From: an uncultured Collinsella sp.
GTDB taxonomy: Bacteria; Actinomycetota; Coriobacteriia; Coriobacteriales; Coriobacteriaceae
Direction: 5' to 3'
DNA length: 64,000 nucleotides
Assembly: GCA_902479075.1 (NCBI GenBank)
Contig: CABSNK010000004.1
Location: 1 to 64,000 of the forward strand
Shown piece by piece: positions 18,398 through 26,698 of the stretch. Made by a program: the position numbers and the translations under genes. The notes under the pieces were generated by a model that saw only the letters and a program-made list of their open reading frames with translations, searched no databases and was not told the origin of the DNA. The number at the start of each line of letters is the position of its first letter. The stretch's first letter is position 1.

Positions 18398-19303
18398 ATG
18401 TCCGATTCCGTTGACACGACGGTCGATGCGACCTCGTCGCGCGAGCTCATCAAGCGTGCCCTTTCCCATGGCAAGAAGGGCCGCATCAACAAGGACCTGT
18501 CCAACAAGATTATGCTCGGCGTGTTTCGCGCCGCGGCCTATATCACCACCCTGGTGTTGCTCGCCATCATCGCCTACGTGGTCATTAACGGTCTTCCGCA
18601 TATCTCGCTCGACTTTATCTTCGGCTGGCCGCAGGGCGTAAACGCCGAGGGCGGCATTTGGCCCACGATCGTCTCGACTATCTACGTGACGGCACTCGCC
18701 ATGCTCATCTGCACGCCGGTTGCCGTCTTGGCTGCGGTCTATCTGGCTGAATACGCCAAGCAGGGCAAGATTGTCGACATCATCCGCTATGCTGCCGATG
18801 CTCTGGCCTCGGTGCCTTCCATCGTTATGGGCCTCTTTGGTTACGCCTTGTTTGTTGAGGCCATGGACCTGGGTCTTTCGATGGTTTCGGCCGCCCTGGC
18901 GCTGGCGCTTCTGATGCTGCCCATCGTCATGCGCACCACCGAGGAGGCAATCCGCGCCGTTCCGCGCTATATCCGTTGGGGCGCATATGGCCTGGGCGCC
19001 ACCAAGTGGCAGGTCGTCTCCAAGATCGTGCTTCCTTCTGCTTTTGGCCGCATTGCCACCGGCATCGTCCTTGCCATCGGCCGCGCCATCGGCGAGACCG
19101 CGGTGGTGCTCTACACCATGGGTCAGGCCATCAACCTGCCCATATCGCCGTTCGATTCCGGTCGCCCCATGACCGTTCACCTCTATTTGCTTGCCAACGA
19201 CGGCATCAACATGAACGCAGCCTACGGCACCGCGCTTTTGCTGATGGCGATTATTCTGGCCTTCAACCTGTTTGCGCGTTATCTGTCGCGCAAGCGCCGC
19301 TAG
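18398..19303 (+). CDS. pstA: phosphate ABC transporter permease PstA
   Basis: PstA is the partner permease of PstC. The 301-residue sequence has six predicted membrane segments and an EAA loop (RYIRWGAYGLGATKWQVVSK region). It starts 3 bp after pstC behind AGAGGGGG and is followed after 12 bp by pstB, consistent with a single mRNA. Confidence 0.94.
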   Translation: MSDSVDTTVDATSSRELIKRALSHGKKGRINKDLSNKIMLGVFRAAAYITTLVLLAIIAYVVINGLPHISLDFIFGWPQGVNAEGGIWPTIVSTIYVTALAMLICTPVAVLAAVYLAEYAKQGKIVDIIRYAADALASVPSIVMGLFGYALFVEAMDLGLSMVSAALALALLMLPIVMRTTEEAIRAVPRYIRWGAYGLGATKWQVVSKIVLPSAFGRIATGIVLAIGRAIGETAVVLYTMGQAINLPISPFDSGRPMTVHLYLLANDGINMNAAYGTALLLMAIILAFNLFARYLSRKRR

Positions 19304-19315
19304 TTAAGGAGTCCC

Positions 19316-20119
19316 ATGTCCGTCTATCAGTCCGCTCCCACGCCGGAGCAAGCGGCCATCACGGCCAAGGATTTCAACTTTTGGTACGGTGACTTTCATG
19401 CGCTGACGGGGCTCGACCTCAACATCGCCAAAAACGCCATCACCTCGTTTATCGGTCCTTCGGGTTGTGGTAAATCGACGTTTTTGCGCTGCATCAACCG
19501 TATGAACGACCTTATCGAGGGTACTCGCGTCGAGGGCACCATGACACTCGACGGCAACGATATCTATGCCGAGGGCGTCGACCCGGTCGACCTTCGTCGC
19601 CGCGTGGGCATGATTTTTCAGCAGCCCAACCCGTTTCCCAAATCCATCTACGAGAATGTCGCTTTTGGCCCTCGTCTGCAGGGCGTGACTAGCAAAAGCG
19701 ACCTCGACGACATCGTGGAAGAATCGCTCAAGCGCGCCAACCTCTGGAAAGAGGTATCCAATCAGCTCAACAAGGATGGTTTGGCGCTCTCGGGCGGTCA
19801 ACAGCAGCGTCTGTGCATCGCGCGTGTGCTTGCGGTGCAGCCCGATGTCCTTCTGATGGACGAGCCCTGCTCCGCCATCGACCCCACGTCCGTATCTAAG
19901 GTCGAGGATCTGATGGCCGAGCTGGCGCCCGAGATGACGATCATCATCGTCACGCATTCTATGCAGCAGGCCGCTCGCATTAGCGACTACACCGCATTTT
20001 TCTTGCAGGAAGTTGCCGGTGAGCCCGCCACGCTCATCGAGTATGGTCAAACCGACGCGATCTTCACCAGCCCGGTGGATTCGCGGACGGAAGACTATAT
20101 CACCGGCCGCTTTGGCTGA
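19316..20119 (+). CDS. pstB: phosphate ABC transporter ATPase PstB
   Basis: PstB powers phosphate import. Walker A is GPSGCGKST, the Q-loop lies in IFQQPNPFPKSIYENV, the ABC signature is LSGGQQQRLCIAR and Walker B is VLLMDEPCSAIDP, followed by the switch His in ITHSMQQAAR form (VTHSMQQ). The 267-residue length and the PFPKSIYENVA stretch are diagnostic of PstB. It is followed 92 bp later by phoU. Confidence 0.97.
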   Translation: MSVYQSAPTPEQAAITAKDFNFWYGDFHALTGLDLNIAKNAITSFIGPSGCGKSTFLRCINRMNDLIEGTRVEGTMTLDGNDIYAEGVDPVDLRRRVGMIFQQPNPFPKSIYENVAFGPRLQGVTSKSDLDDIVEESLKRANLWKEVSNQLNKDGLALSGGQQQRLCIARVLAVQPDVLLMDEPCSAIDPTSVSKVEDLMAELAPEMTIIIVTHSMQQAARISDYTAFFLQEVAGEPATLIEYGQTDAIFTSPVDSRTEDYITGRFG

Positions 20120-20211
20120 TCGGTGCGACTAGTCCCAAGCCGATCGGACCTGGTCCGGTGCGTATTCACTGTGCGGGCGGCATGACCGCACCCAACTGAT
20201 TGGAGTGAACC

Positions 20212-21069
20212 ATGCGCAAACTGTTTTCCCGTCAGCTCATCGAGGCCCGTCACGAGATGTTGAGCATCTACGAGGCCGTCGATCTTGCCCTTCACGACGC
20301 CGTGAAGGCCTATGTGACCGACGACCGCAAGCTCGCCACTAAGACCAAGAAGCGCACGCTTTCGATTGATGCTCGCTGCGCCAACTTGGAGGCCGTGTGC
20401 TACAACCTGATCGCTACGCAGTCGCCGGTCGCCTCCGACTTCCGTTTGCTGCAGACGATTATCTACGTCGACTTTAACCTGCAGCGCATGACCGATAAGG
20501 TTCGCCAGATCTGCCGCGCCACGCGTCACATGGTCAAGGCCGACATCTCGCTGCCTCAGGAGCTCGTCGGCACGGTTGAGGCCGAGGCCGAGGCCGTGTA
20601 CCAGGTGCTGGGCTCGTCGCTGTCCGCGCTCGTCACCAACGACATGTCCATCATCTGCAACCTGGCCGTCGAGGACGAGCCGGTACATGCGGCGTACGAG
20701 AAGTTCTTCCGTACCTTTAACCGCATGGACACCGGCGATTTTATGGACGACGACAGCAACTATGACGACCTGCGCCGTGCCATCATGGTTTCGCGCTACC
20801 TCGATCGCATTGCCTCGATTTCCATCGATGCCGCCTGCCGTCTGACCTTCCTTTTGACCGGACAGCGTATGACTGCCGGCGATATCGCCCGTACGGATGA
20901 GGACGAGCTCGAGAGCATGCGCGTGCCTTCGGGCGAGGGCGTCATTATGAGGCCCGCCGTGGATGCACGCTTTGTTGCCAAGGTGCCCGCTAACGAGGTG
21001 AGCGAGGGTCTTCGCTACCTGTTGGATCATCTTGAGGACGAGGATGATGCCGAGGACGACGAGGAGTAG
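20212..21069 (+). CDS. phoU: phosphate signalling protein PhoU
   Basis: PhoU links Pst transporter state to the phosphate sensor kinase. The protein is built of two related three-helix halves; conserved metal-site segments ending in E/D-rich helices are visible (AYVTDDRKLATKTKKR..., RYLDRIASISIDAA). At 285 aa it is longer than the usual 215-230, with a C-terminal extension ending in a strongly acidic tail (EDEDDAEDDEE). It is the last gene of the pst unit. No sensor kinase or response regulator gene is in the window. Confidence 0.9.
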   Translation: MRKLFSRQLIEARHEMLSIYEAVDLALHDAVKAYVTDDRKLATKTKKRTLSIDARCANLEAVCYNLIATQSPVASDFRLLQTIIYVDFNLQRMTDKVRQICRATRHMVKADISLPQELVGTVEAEAEAVYQVLGSSLSALVTNDMSIICNLAVEDEPVHAAYEKFFRTFNRMDTGDFMDDDSNYDDLRRAIMVSRYLDRIASISIDAACRLTFLLTGQRMTAGDIARTDEDELESMRVPSGEGVIMRPAVDARFVAKVPANEVSEGLRYLLDHLEDEDDAEDDEE

Positions 21070-21106
21070 GGTACCCCGTTCGTTGAGAGATTGTAAATAC
21101 CTAAGG

Positions 21107-21139
21107 GAGCGCGGCCTTGCGGATGCGGGGCTGCGCTCT
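21107..21139 (+). terminator. hairpin between phoU and yggS
   Basis: A 9-bp stem (GAGCGCGGC paired with GCTGCGCTC, one wobble) lies between phoU and yggS. It has only a short T-containing tail (TTGCGTTAG), so it is a weak or factor-assisted terminator at best. Confidence 0.35.
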
Positions 21140-21188
21140 TGCGTTAGCATGGGACTACTTGTTGTGCTGTTAGCGGAGGCGATTGGCA

Positions 21189-21926
21189 ATGGATAACTAT
21201 TTGAATGTAATGCGCGCTCGCCGCGAGCAGATACTCGAGCGTTTCTATGCCGCGCTCGATCGCGCCGGGAGGCCCCGTGATGCCGCGCGTTTGATTGCCG
21301 TGTCCAAGACCGTCGGCGTCGATGAGACCATCGCGGCCATCCAGGTGGGATATCGCCATTTTGCCGAGAACCGCCCGCAAGAGCTCGTCCGCAAACTTGC
21401 AGGTCTGGCGGATCATCCGGAGCTGCCCGAGGTACGCTTTGATATGATCGGCAACCTTCAGACCAACAAGATTAACGCGGTGCTGGGTTCGGCCGAGCTG
21501 ATTCATTCGGTTGGTTCGCTTCATTTGGCGCAGGCGATCTCGAGCCGTGCCGTTCGCAAGATCGAAGCGGGCGAGCTTTCTGCTCCCCAACAGGTGCTAA
21601 TCGAGGTTAACGTAAGCGGCGAGGAGTCCAAGGGCGGCTTTTCGCCCGATGAGATTCGTGGCGCTGCCGGCGAGCTTGCGGAACTTGAGGGAATTTGTGT
21701 GCAGGGCCTTATGACCATGGCCCCTCGAGGGAACAAGGATGTGGCACGTCGCACTTTTGCCGGGCTGCGAGAGCTGAGAGATGAGCTGGAGGCGGCGCAT
21801 CCCGATCTGAGGCTGCCCGAGCTTTCTTGTGGCATGAGCGAGGACTTTGAGCCTGCCCTTGAGGAGGGCTCTACGCTCGTTCGCCTGGGCAGGGTAGTAT
21901 TTAGCCCGGAGTTTGCAGTAAAATAG
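21189..21926 (+). CDS. yggS: pyridoxal phosphate homeostasis protein YggS
   Basis: This PLP-binding TIM-barrel protein keeps cellular pyridoxal phosphate in balance and regularly neighbours sepF in Gram-positive bacteria. The PLP lysine is in LIAVSKTV, followed by FAENRPQEL, FDMIGNLQTNK and GLMTMAP; SCGMSEDFEPAL is the usual C-terminal phosphate-binding segment. ATG 21189 is preferred over TTG 21183 because CGGAGG at 21175-21180 gives 8-nt spacing. Length is 245 aa. Confidence 0.94.
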   Translation: MDNYLNVMRARREQILERFYAALDRAGRPRDAARLIAVSKTVGVDETIAAIQVGYRHFAENRPQELVRKLAGLADHPELPEVRFDMIGNLQTNKINAVLGSAELIHSVGSLHLAQAISSRAVRKIEAGELSAPQQVLIEVNVSGEESKGGFSPDEIRGAAGELAELEGICVQGLMTMAPRGNKDVARRTFAGLRELRDELEAAHPDLRLPELSCGMSEDFEPALEEGSTLVRLGRVVFSPEFAVK

Positions 21927-21986
21927 GGCTCTGAAGTGCGCACTGGTTTACAGAGCGCCTGCACTAAACCGTGAGAGGACACAACC

Positions 21987-22712
21987 ATGGGCTTCCTTGA
22001 CGAGATTAAAAATAAGATGCACCTGGGCGGCCAGCAGGGTTACGACCAGGGCTATGACCAGGATGACGACTACGGCTACGATGACGGCTACGATGATGGC
22101 TATCAGAACAACGGCTACAGCGGCGCCTCGGGCGAGGGTTTCTATACCCAGGACGAGCCGAGCAACGGCCTGCTGGGGCAGACGCGCCGCGGTGAGGCCG
22201 AGTCGGTCGCGGTGTACACGCGCTCCGGCCAGCTGGTCGGCGATGACTCCCGTCATGCAACGACGTACAATCCGCCGTCGCGTTCTCAGGATAGTGTCGC
22301 GGGCGGCTATCGTCCCGGCGCTTACGACACGCCGTCGAGCTATGCCGAGAGCGCTCGCGCTCGCGCCGCGGCACCTGCGCCCGCTCCTGCGCCGAGCGAC
22401 GCTTCGGCCTATGCGAGCAACATCATTAACGCCACGCCGCAGCTGCCTGCCTATGTTCTGCGTCCCGAGAGCTATGACGATGTCGAGACCGTTGTCCGCC
22501 GTGTGCGCACCAAGCAGCCCGTTGCGCTGATTTTTGTTGGCGTTCGCACCGAGGTCGCCAAGCGTGTCCTGGACTTTAGCTATGGCTTTGCCTGCGGCCT
22601 GGGCGCTACGGTCAAAGAGGTGGGCGATCGCGTGTTTATGGTGCTGCCCGCCGGCTGCGAGGTCAAGGATTCGGACCTCAAGAAGCTGCGCGCCGACGGC
22701 TACCTTAAGTAA
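21987..22712 (+). CDS. sepF: cell division protein SepF
   Basis: SepF anchors FtsZ filaments to the membrane in bacteria lacking FtsA; no ftsA is in this cluster. The N-terminus (MGFLDEIKNKMHLGG) can form the membrane-binding amphipathic helix. A low-complexity Tyr/Asp/Gly-rich repeat covers about residues 13-45, then a disordered linker, then the SepF fold from about 150 (VLRPESYDDVETVVRRV through FMVLPAGCEV). At 241 aa it is longer than most SepF. The next gene, yggT, lies in the same reading frame after the TAA. Confidence 0.93.
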   Translation: MGFLDEIKNKMHLGGQQGYDQGYDQDDDYGYDDGYDDGYQNNGYSGASGEGFYTQDEPSNGLLGQTRRGEAESVAVYTRSGQLVGDDSRHATTYNPPSRSQDSVAGGYRPGAYDTPSSYAESARARAAAPAPAPAPSDASAYASNIINATPQLPAYVLRPESYDDVETVVRRVRTKQPVALIFVGVRTEVAKRVLDFSYGFACGLGATVKEVGDRVFMVLPAGCEVKDSDLKKLRADGYLK

Positions 22713-22733
22713 ACCCAAGACGAGGAGATTCTC

Positions 22734-23015
22734 ATCAACATCTACACCATTGTCCAGCTGGTAAACACGCTGTTCAACTTCTATTCCACGCTCATCGTGG
22801 TCTATTGCTTTATGACGTGGATTCCCATGAAGCAGGGCGGCCTGCTGCAGGATATCGCCGCGGTGCTCGATAGCGTCTGCGGTCCGTGGCTCAACCTGTT
22901 TCGTCGGTTTATTCCGCCGATGGGCGGCGTTGATTTTTCGCCGGTCGTTGCGATTATTGCGTTGCAGTTGGTGCAGAGGCTGATTCTGCAGCTTCTTATA
23001 GGTATACTCGTATAG
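22734..23015 (+). CDS. yggT: YggT family membrane protein, probable non-canonical start
   Basis: YggT proteins are small two-segment membrane proteins regularly placed between sepF and divIVA. The conserved N-terminal part (NIYTIVQLVNTLFNFYS) has no ATG, GTG or TTG ahead of it: the first standard start is GTG 22797, which would delete most of the first membrane segment. GAGGAG at 22722-22727 is correctly spaced (6 nt) for ATC at 22734, giving 93 aa, the family length. ATT at 22728 abuts the Shine-Dalgarno. The frame is shared with sepF, so readthrough of the sepF TAA is another formal option. Start is inference; the gene itself is secure. Confidence 0.82.
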   Translation: MNIYTIVQLVNTLFNFYSTLIVVYCFMTWIPMKQGGLLQDIAAVLDSVCGPWLNLFRRFIPPMGGVDFSPVVAIIALQLVQRLILQLLIGILV

Positions 23016-23077
23016 AACTGGCTTAGTAACTTACGTCGGGCGCCCGGCGCCAAGGCGATGATAAAGGAGAACTTGTT

Positions 23078-23755
23078 ATGGCTATTACCCCTGCTGACAT
23101 CCAGGCTCAGACTTTCTCTGAGGCCAAGCGCGGCTATGATCCCGCCGAGGTCGACGTCTTTTTGGAGACGCTGTCCTCCGAGGTTGACGCTATGCTTGCC
23201 AAGATTGTCGATCTTAAGGGTCGTCTGACTGCCACCGAGCAGCAGCTTGCCGACACGCAGGCTCAGCTTGCCCAGGCTCAGGACGCTGCCGCTCAGGCCG
23301 TTCCCGCCGCTCCTGTGGCCGCTCCCGCACCCGACTTCTCCGCTCAGGAGCGCCAGATCTCCGCTGCGCTGATCGCTGCCCAGCAGACCGCCGAGGGCAT
23401 CGTCAACGATGCCAACGAGAACGCTGAGCGCATCCGCAACGAAGCCGACGCCAAGGCCCGCGAGGTCATCCGTCAGGCCCTGACCGAGAAGCAGGCCGAG
23501 CTCGAGGAGATTGACCGTCTGAAGGCTTCCCGTGAGGAGTTCAAGGCCGAGTACCTCAAGCTCATCCAGCATTTCATGGACGATGCCCAGAATTCCTTCC
23601 CGTCCGACCTTATGGCCTCCACGCCGGTCGGTTCTGCGGCTTCTCCTGCAGTGACCGTTCCCGCCGCCGAGCCGCTGCCTGTCGCTGATCCGGTTGTCCC
23701 CGTGGCCGACCCCTTCGCCCCGATCGACAACTTTGCCGCTGACGACCTGGACTAG
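23078..23755 (+). CDS. divIVA: DivIVA/Wag31-family polarity and division protein
   Basis: DivIVA proteins bind curved membrane at poles and septa through a short N-terminal domain and oligomerise by coiled coils. The N-terminal signature is present (TPADIQAQTFSEAKRGYDPAEVDVFL, residues 4-29), then a coiled coil, an Ala/Pro-rich linker near 75-90, a second coiled coil to about 175 and a Pro/Ala-rich tail. Length is 225 aa. AAAGGAGA precedes the ATG and a terminator follows, closing the division block. Confidence 0.94.
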   Translation: MAITPADIQAQTFSEAKRGYDPAEVDVFLETLSSEVDAMLAKIVDLKGRLTATEQQLADTQAQLAQAQDAAAQAVPAAPVAAPAPDFSAQERQISAALIAAQQTAEGIVNDANENAERIRNEADAKAREVIRQALTEKQAELEEIDRLKASREEFKAEYLKLIQHFMDDAQNSFPSDLMASTPVGSAASPAVTVPAAEPLPVADPVVPVADPFAPIDNFAADDLD

Positions 23756-23785
23756 CTCCAGAGCTACAATCTCGTGTCCTTAAGA

Positions 23786-23813
23786 GGAGCTCGCACCTGC
23801 GGGCTCCTTTTTT
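23786..23813 (+). terminator. terminator after divIVA
   Basis: A 9-bp stem GGAGCTCGC/GCGGGCTCC (one wobble) with an ACCT loop is followed by six T. Confidence 0.88.
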
Positions 23814-23831
23814 GTGGCTGCATACGGGTTG

Positions 23832-23876
23832 GGAAACAAAACGCCGAGCTCTGCGTGTGATAGGGCAGAACTCGGC
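23832..23876 (-). terminator. terminator after the nitroreductase gene (- strand)
   Basis: On the - strand a 12-bp stem (GCCGAGTTCTGC with GCAGAGCTCGGC, one mismatch) is followed by GTTTTGTTT. It faces the divIVA terminator, as expected for convergent genes. Confidence 0.75.
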
Positions 23877-23921
23877 GAAGGGCGCGTGGTAAAAAGGAGA
23901 TTTTAGGGCATGTGCCAAAAA

Positions 23922-24452
23922 CTACTTGAGGAGGAAGTCGGAGAGGGGAATGGTACGGGCCTCGCGATGCTCGGGATCGGCGATGTGGTCGGCAGGATAG
24001 CCGCAGACGAGCATGTGATAGGGATAAACGCCCTCGGGCAGGTTGAACTGCTCGCAGGCAAGCTCGGGCTTAAAATGGCATACCCAACACGTTCCCAGGC
24101 CCTGCTCCTCGGCCTCCATCATCATCTGATCGCAAACAATCGAGGTGTCGATAGCGCTGGAGTTCATCTGGTCATAGGGGCGAACCCAAGCGTCGTCGGT
24201 AACGCTGCAAATAAGAAAGATAAGCGGTGCCCCAAAGATAGACCCATCACGAGCAAACCGAGGCTGACAGGCAGCCGCCTTCTCCAAAAGCTCGGGCGTA
24301 TCCAACACCATCACACGGGTTGGATGATTATTACAAGCAGGAGGAGCAATACGCCCAGCCTCAACAATGGCATCCACCACAGCCTGCTCCACAGCCCGAT
24401 CCTCAAAAGAACGACAAGAATACCGAGCCCGAGCCAAATCCAAATACCCCAT
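23922..24452 (-). CDS. nitroreductase family protein
   Basis: A 176-residue member of the FMN-dependent nitroreductase superfamily, flavoenzymes that reduce nitro groups, quinones or related substrates. The N-terminal FMN motif is visible (RYSCRSFEDRAVEQAVV, then EAGRIAPPACNNHPTRV), as is EEQGLGTCWVCHF in the C-terminal half. GGAGG lies 5 nt before ATG 24452; a TTG at 24464 is also in frame. Substrate cannot be told from sequence. The 5' part has high G/T at third positions, unlike the C-rich codon use of neighbours, which hints at acquisition or at overlapping structural constraint. Confidence 0.88.
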   Translation of the reverse strand: MGYLDLARARYSCRSFEDRAVEQAVVDAIVEAGRIAPPACNNHPTRVMVLDTPELLEKAAACQPRFARDGSIFGAPLIFLICSVTDDAWVRPYDQMNSSAIDTSIVCDQMMMEAEEQGLGTCWVCHFKPELACEQFNLPEGVYPYHMLVCGYPADHIADPEHREARTIPLSDFLLK

Positions 24453-24464
24453 ACGAGCCTCCAA

Positions 24465-24730
24465 AGCTAATAAAACAACCCAAAACTAAGCAAAAGGGTA
24501 CCCAAAGCAACATTCAGCCAAACGCCCACCGAATGCCAAAGTGTTCAATTGGGTACTAAAGGTCCCCTCGGCCAAACCCCCATTGCGCTATAACTATCAG
24601 CCAAAGTTCCCAATGGTGGTACGTAAGGCGAAGGGCCGGCCACGGTTTACTTTCGAACGACTCTGCAGAGCAGCCGGAGTGAGAAAGCAAACCGTGGCCG
24701 GCCCTTCGCCGGTGGGATACGTACAGCTAA
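24465..24730. other. intergenic region with long perfect inverted repeat
   Basis: Between the nitroreductase start and the DUF47 stop. It contains GTACCCAA (24498-24505) facing TTGGGTAC (24549-24556) in the nitroreductase leader, and a perfect 22-bp inverted repeat (24627-24648 with 24689-24710) enclosing a CTCTGCAGAG palindrome at 24661-24670. The big hairpin lies 20 bp past the DUF47 stop but has no T-run, so it is not a classical terminator. No gene is seen. Confidence 0.7.
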
Positions 24731-25354
24731 TTAACTGTTCTTCATGACAATCGAATCCACGACATCAGCCACATTCTCGCAGCAGTCGGCGCAGTACTCC
24801 AGGAAAGCGTAGACGTCACGCCAGGCGATGACCTCGAGCGGGTCCTTGCCATTGACGTGCAGGTTGCGCATGGCGTTGATGTAGAGCTCATCGGCCTCGG
24901 ACTCAATGGTGTTGATCTGGATGACCAGCTCGCGCAGGGTCTTGGACTTGCGGTAATTAGGCAGCTCGACCATAAGGTCCTTCATGGCGCGGCAGGCGTC
25001 GGTCACCTTGTGGGCGATGACAATGGCATCGGGGTGGATGCTCTGGATGTTGGTGAAGTAGACGCGCTGCACGACGCCTTCGATACGGTCAAGCACAGTG
25101 TCGAGCGCGCAACTCATCAGGTCCAGATCCTCGCGCTCAAGCGGGGTGATAAAGGCAGTGAGCAGGGCATCCTCGAGCTCATGGTGCTTCTTGTCGGCCG
25201 CATGCTCAATCGCATGCATCTCCTCGAGCATGTCGTGGATCTGCGCGGGATCAAAGTTCTCAAAAATCTTGATGAGCAACTCTGCGGCCTGGACAGCAAG
25301 GTCGGCGCAGGCGACGTAGTTGTCAAAGTAGAACGAATCGGGTTTCTTTGCCAT
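24731..25354 (-). CDS. PhoU-like DUF47 family protein, Pit partner
   Basis: A 207-residue all-helical protein of the DUF47/YkaA family, PhoU-like proteins normally encoded with Pit phosphate permeases and thought to modulate them. It lies directly downstream of pit with a 67-bp gap. Helical segments carry E/D-rich metal-binding repeats (EEMHAIEHAADKKHHELED, residues 43-61, and NTIESEADELY). GGACCC-type spacing before the ATG is AAAGGACCCACTC on the - strand. Confidence 0.9.
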   Translation of the reverse strand: MAKKPDSFYFDNYVACADLAVQAAELLIKIFENFDPAQIHDMLEEMHAIEHAADKKHHELEDALLTAFITPLEREDLDLMSCALDTVLDRIEGVVQRVYFTNIQSIHPDAIVIAHKVTDACRAMKDLMVELPNYRKSKTLRELVIQINTIESEADELYINAMRNLHVNGKDPLEVIAWRDVYAFLEYCADCCENVADVVDSIVMKNS

Positions 25355-25421
25355 GAGTGGGTCCTTTCGAGGCGAAGACGGGTGGGCGAGGTATTGCGGT
25401 CCGGATGGACGTTCGGTTTGA

Positions 25422-26471
25422 CTAGATGAACATCATGAACAGCTTGGCCATGACAAAGCTGATGAGTCCACAAGCGGGGAAGGTGAAGAACCACGTGAAC
25501 ATCATGTCCTTGACCACGCCGAAGTTGATGGCCGAGAGGCGCTTGACGGCGCCGACACCCATAATGGCGCAGGTTTTGATGTGCGTGGAGGATACGGGGA
25601 TGCCGGTAAGGGTGGCAAGTAGCAGGTTCGCGGCGCCCGCCAGGTCGGCGGAGAAGCCCTGGTACTTTTCGAGCTTGACCATGCTCTGACCGACAGACTT
25701 GATGATGCGCTCACCGCCCACGCTGGTGCCGATACCCATAGTGGCCGAGCACAGCAGCATAATCCAGATGGGGATGCCGGCATCGCCGACGCTCGTCTGG
25801 CCGTTGGCGAAGGCCACGCCTAAAAAGAGCACGCCGATGAACTTCTGTCCATCCTGCGCGCCGTGCATGAAGCTCATGGCCGCAGCGCTCGCGATCTGAG
25901 CGTATTTAAAGAAGACGTTGGCACGTCGCCTGTTGGCGGCGGCGAAAAGAATCGAGACGAGCTTGCATAGGACCCAGCCCATGATAAAGCCCAGGCCGAT
26001 GGAGAGCGCCAAGCCGTAGATGACCTTCATCCACTCGTGGACGTTGACGCTGCTCGCGCCGCCGAGGGCGATTGCGGCACCGGTCAGGCCGGCGATAAGG
26101 CTGTGGCTTTGCGAGGTGGGGATGCCAAAACGCGATGCCGTGGCGCCGTAGACGACGATGGAGAACAGCGCCGCGCAGAGGCATGCGAGCGCCATGGTGC
26201 TGTTTCCGCCAAAGTCGACGATATGTGAGATGGTGTTGGCGACGCTCGCGTTAAAGTGCGTCATGATGAGCACGCCGAGGAAGTTGAATGCGGCGCTCAT
26301 GAGAATGGCTGCGCGGGCGGGCATGCAGCGCGTGGTGACACAGGTCGCGATGGCGTTGGGCGCGTCGGTCCATCCGTTGACGAAGATAGCGCCGAGCGCG
26401 AGGATCACGGTGACGGCAAGGACTGGGTTCGACACAATTTGGCCGAGGAAGGCTGAGAACGTTACGTCCAT
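25422..26471 (-). CDS. pit: Pit-family inorganic phosphate permease
   Basis: A 349-residue polytopic membrane protein of the PiT family, low-affinity phosphate (or metal-phosphate) importers. Both family repeats are visible: GWTDAPNAIATCVTTR near residue 32 with GIPTSQSHSLIAGLTGAA near 118, and a second half with FMHGAQDGQKFIG and TGIPVSSTHIKTCAIMG. With pstSCAB this makes two phosphate uptake systems within 10 kb. The Shine-Dalgarno just ahead of ATG is weak, while a perfect one lies 53 nt upstream (see the short leader at 26502-26533). Confidence 0.93.
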   Translation of the reverse strand: MDVTFSAFLGQIVSNPVLAVTVILALGAIFVNGWTDAPNAIATCVTTRCMPARAAILMSAAFNFLGVLIMTHFNASVANTISHIVDFGGNSTMALACLCAALFSIVVYGATASRFGIPTSQSHSLIAGLTGAAIALGGASSVNVHEWMKVIYGLALSIGLGFIMGWVLCKLVSILFAAANRRRANVFFKYAQIASAAAMSFMHGAQDGQKFIGVLFLGVAFANGQTSVGDAGIPIWIMLLCSATMGIGTSVGGERIIKSVGQSMVKLEKYQGFSADLAGAANLLLATLTGIPVSSTHIKTCAIMGVGAVKRLSAINFGVVKDMMFTWFFTFPACGLISFVMAKLFMMFI

Positions 26472-26501
26472 ATATGGGCTTTCTCGAAGTTTGCAGGCAC
26501 G

Positions 26502-26533
26502 TTACAAAAACATGATAAATCGTATCACCTCCT
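26502..26533 (-). other. perfect Shine-Dalgarno with a three-codon open frame upstream of pit
   Basis: On the - strand AGGAGGTGAT (26533-26524) is followed 10 nt later by ATG-TTT-TTG-TAA (26513-26502), an open frame of three codons, 31 nt before the pit ATG. The strong ribosome site not attached to the main gene suggests a standby site or minimal leader. This is inference from pattern. Confidence 0.3.
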
Positions 26534-26698
26534 GCGGGTTTCTTTACCGAGTTCTGATGGGAGAAGTGAATTTTTTGGCACTAACATTGAATATTTGCCC
26601 TGTTGACCGCGGGTGTTCTTTTTGCTAGCACGCCATGAGGACACGTGCGCGCCCCAACATCCCAAAACCACAGCCTGTTCGCTTTACAATATGCAAAC

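Noticed and set aside
22797..23015. yggT starting at GTG 22797
   Set aside because: This would remove most of the first membrane helix, which is well conserved upstream in the same frame, and has no ribosome site.
24320..24559. + strand frame encoding a Gln/Pro-rich 79-residue sequence
   Set aside because: It looks like a disordered protein, but it is the complement of the 5' part of the nitroreductase gene, whose opposite-strand sequence has clear family motifs. The composition comes from G/T-rich third positions on the other strand.
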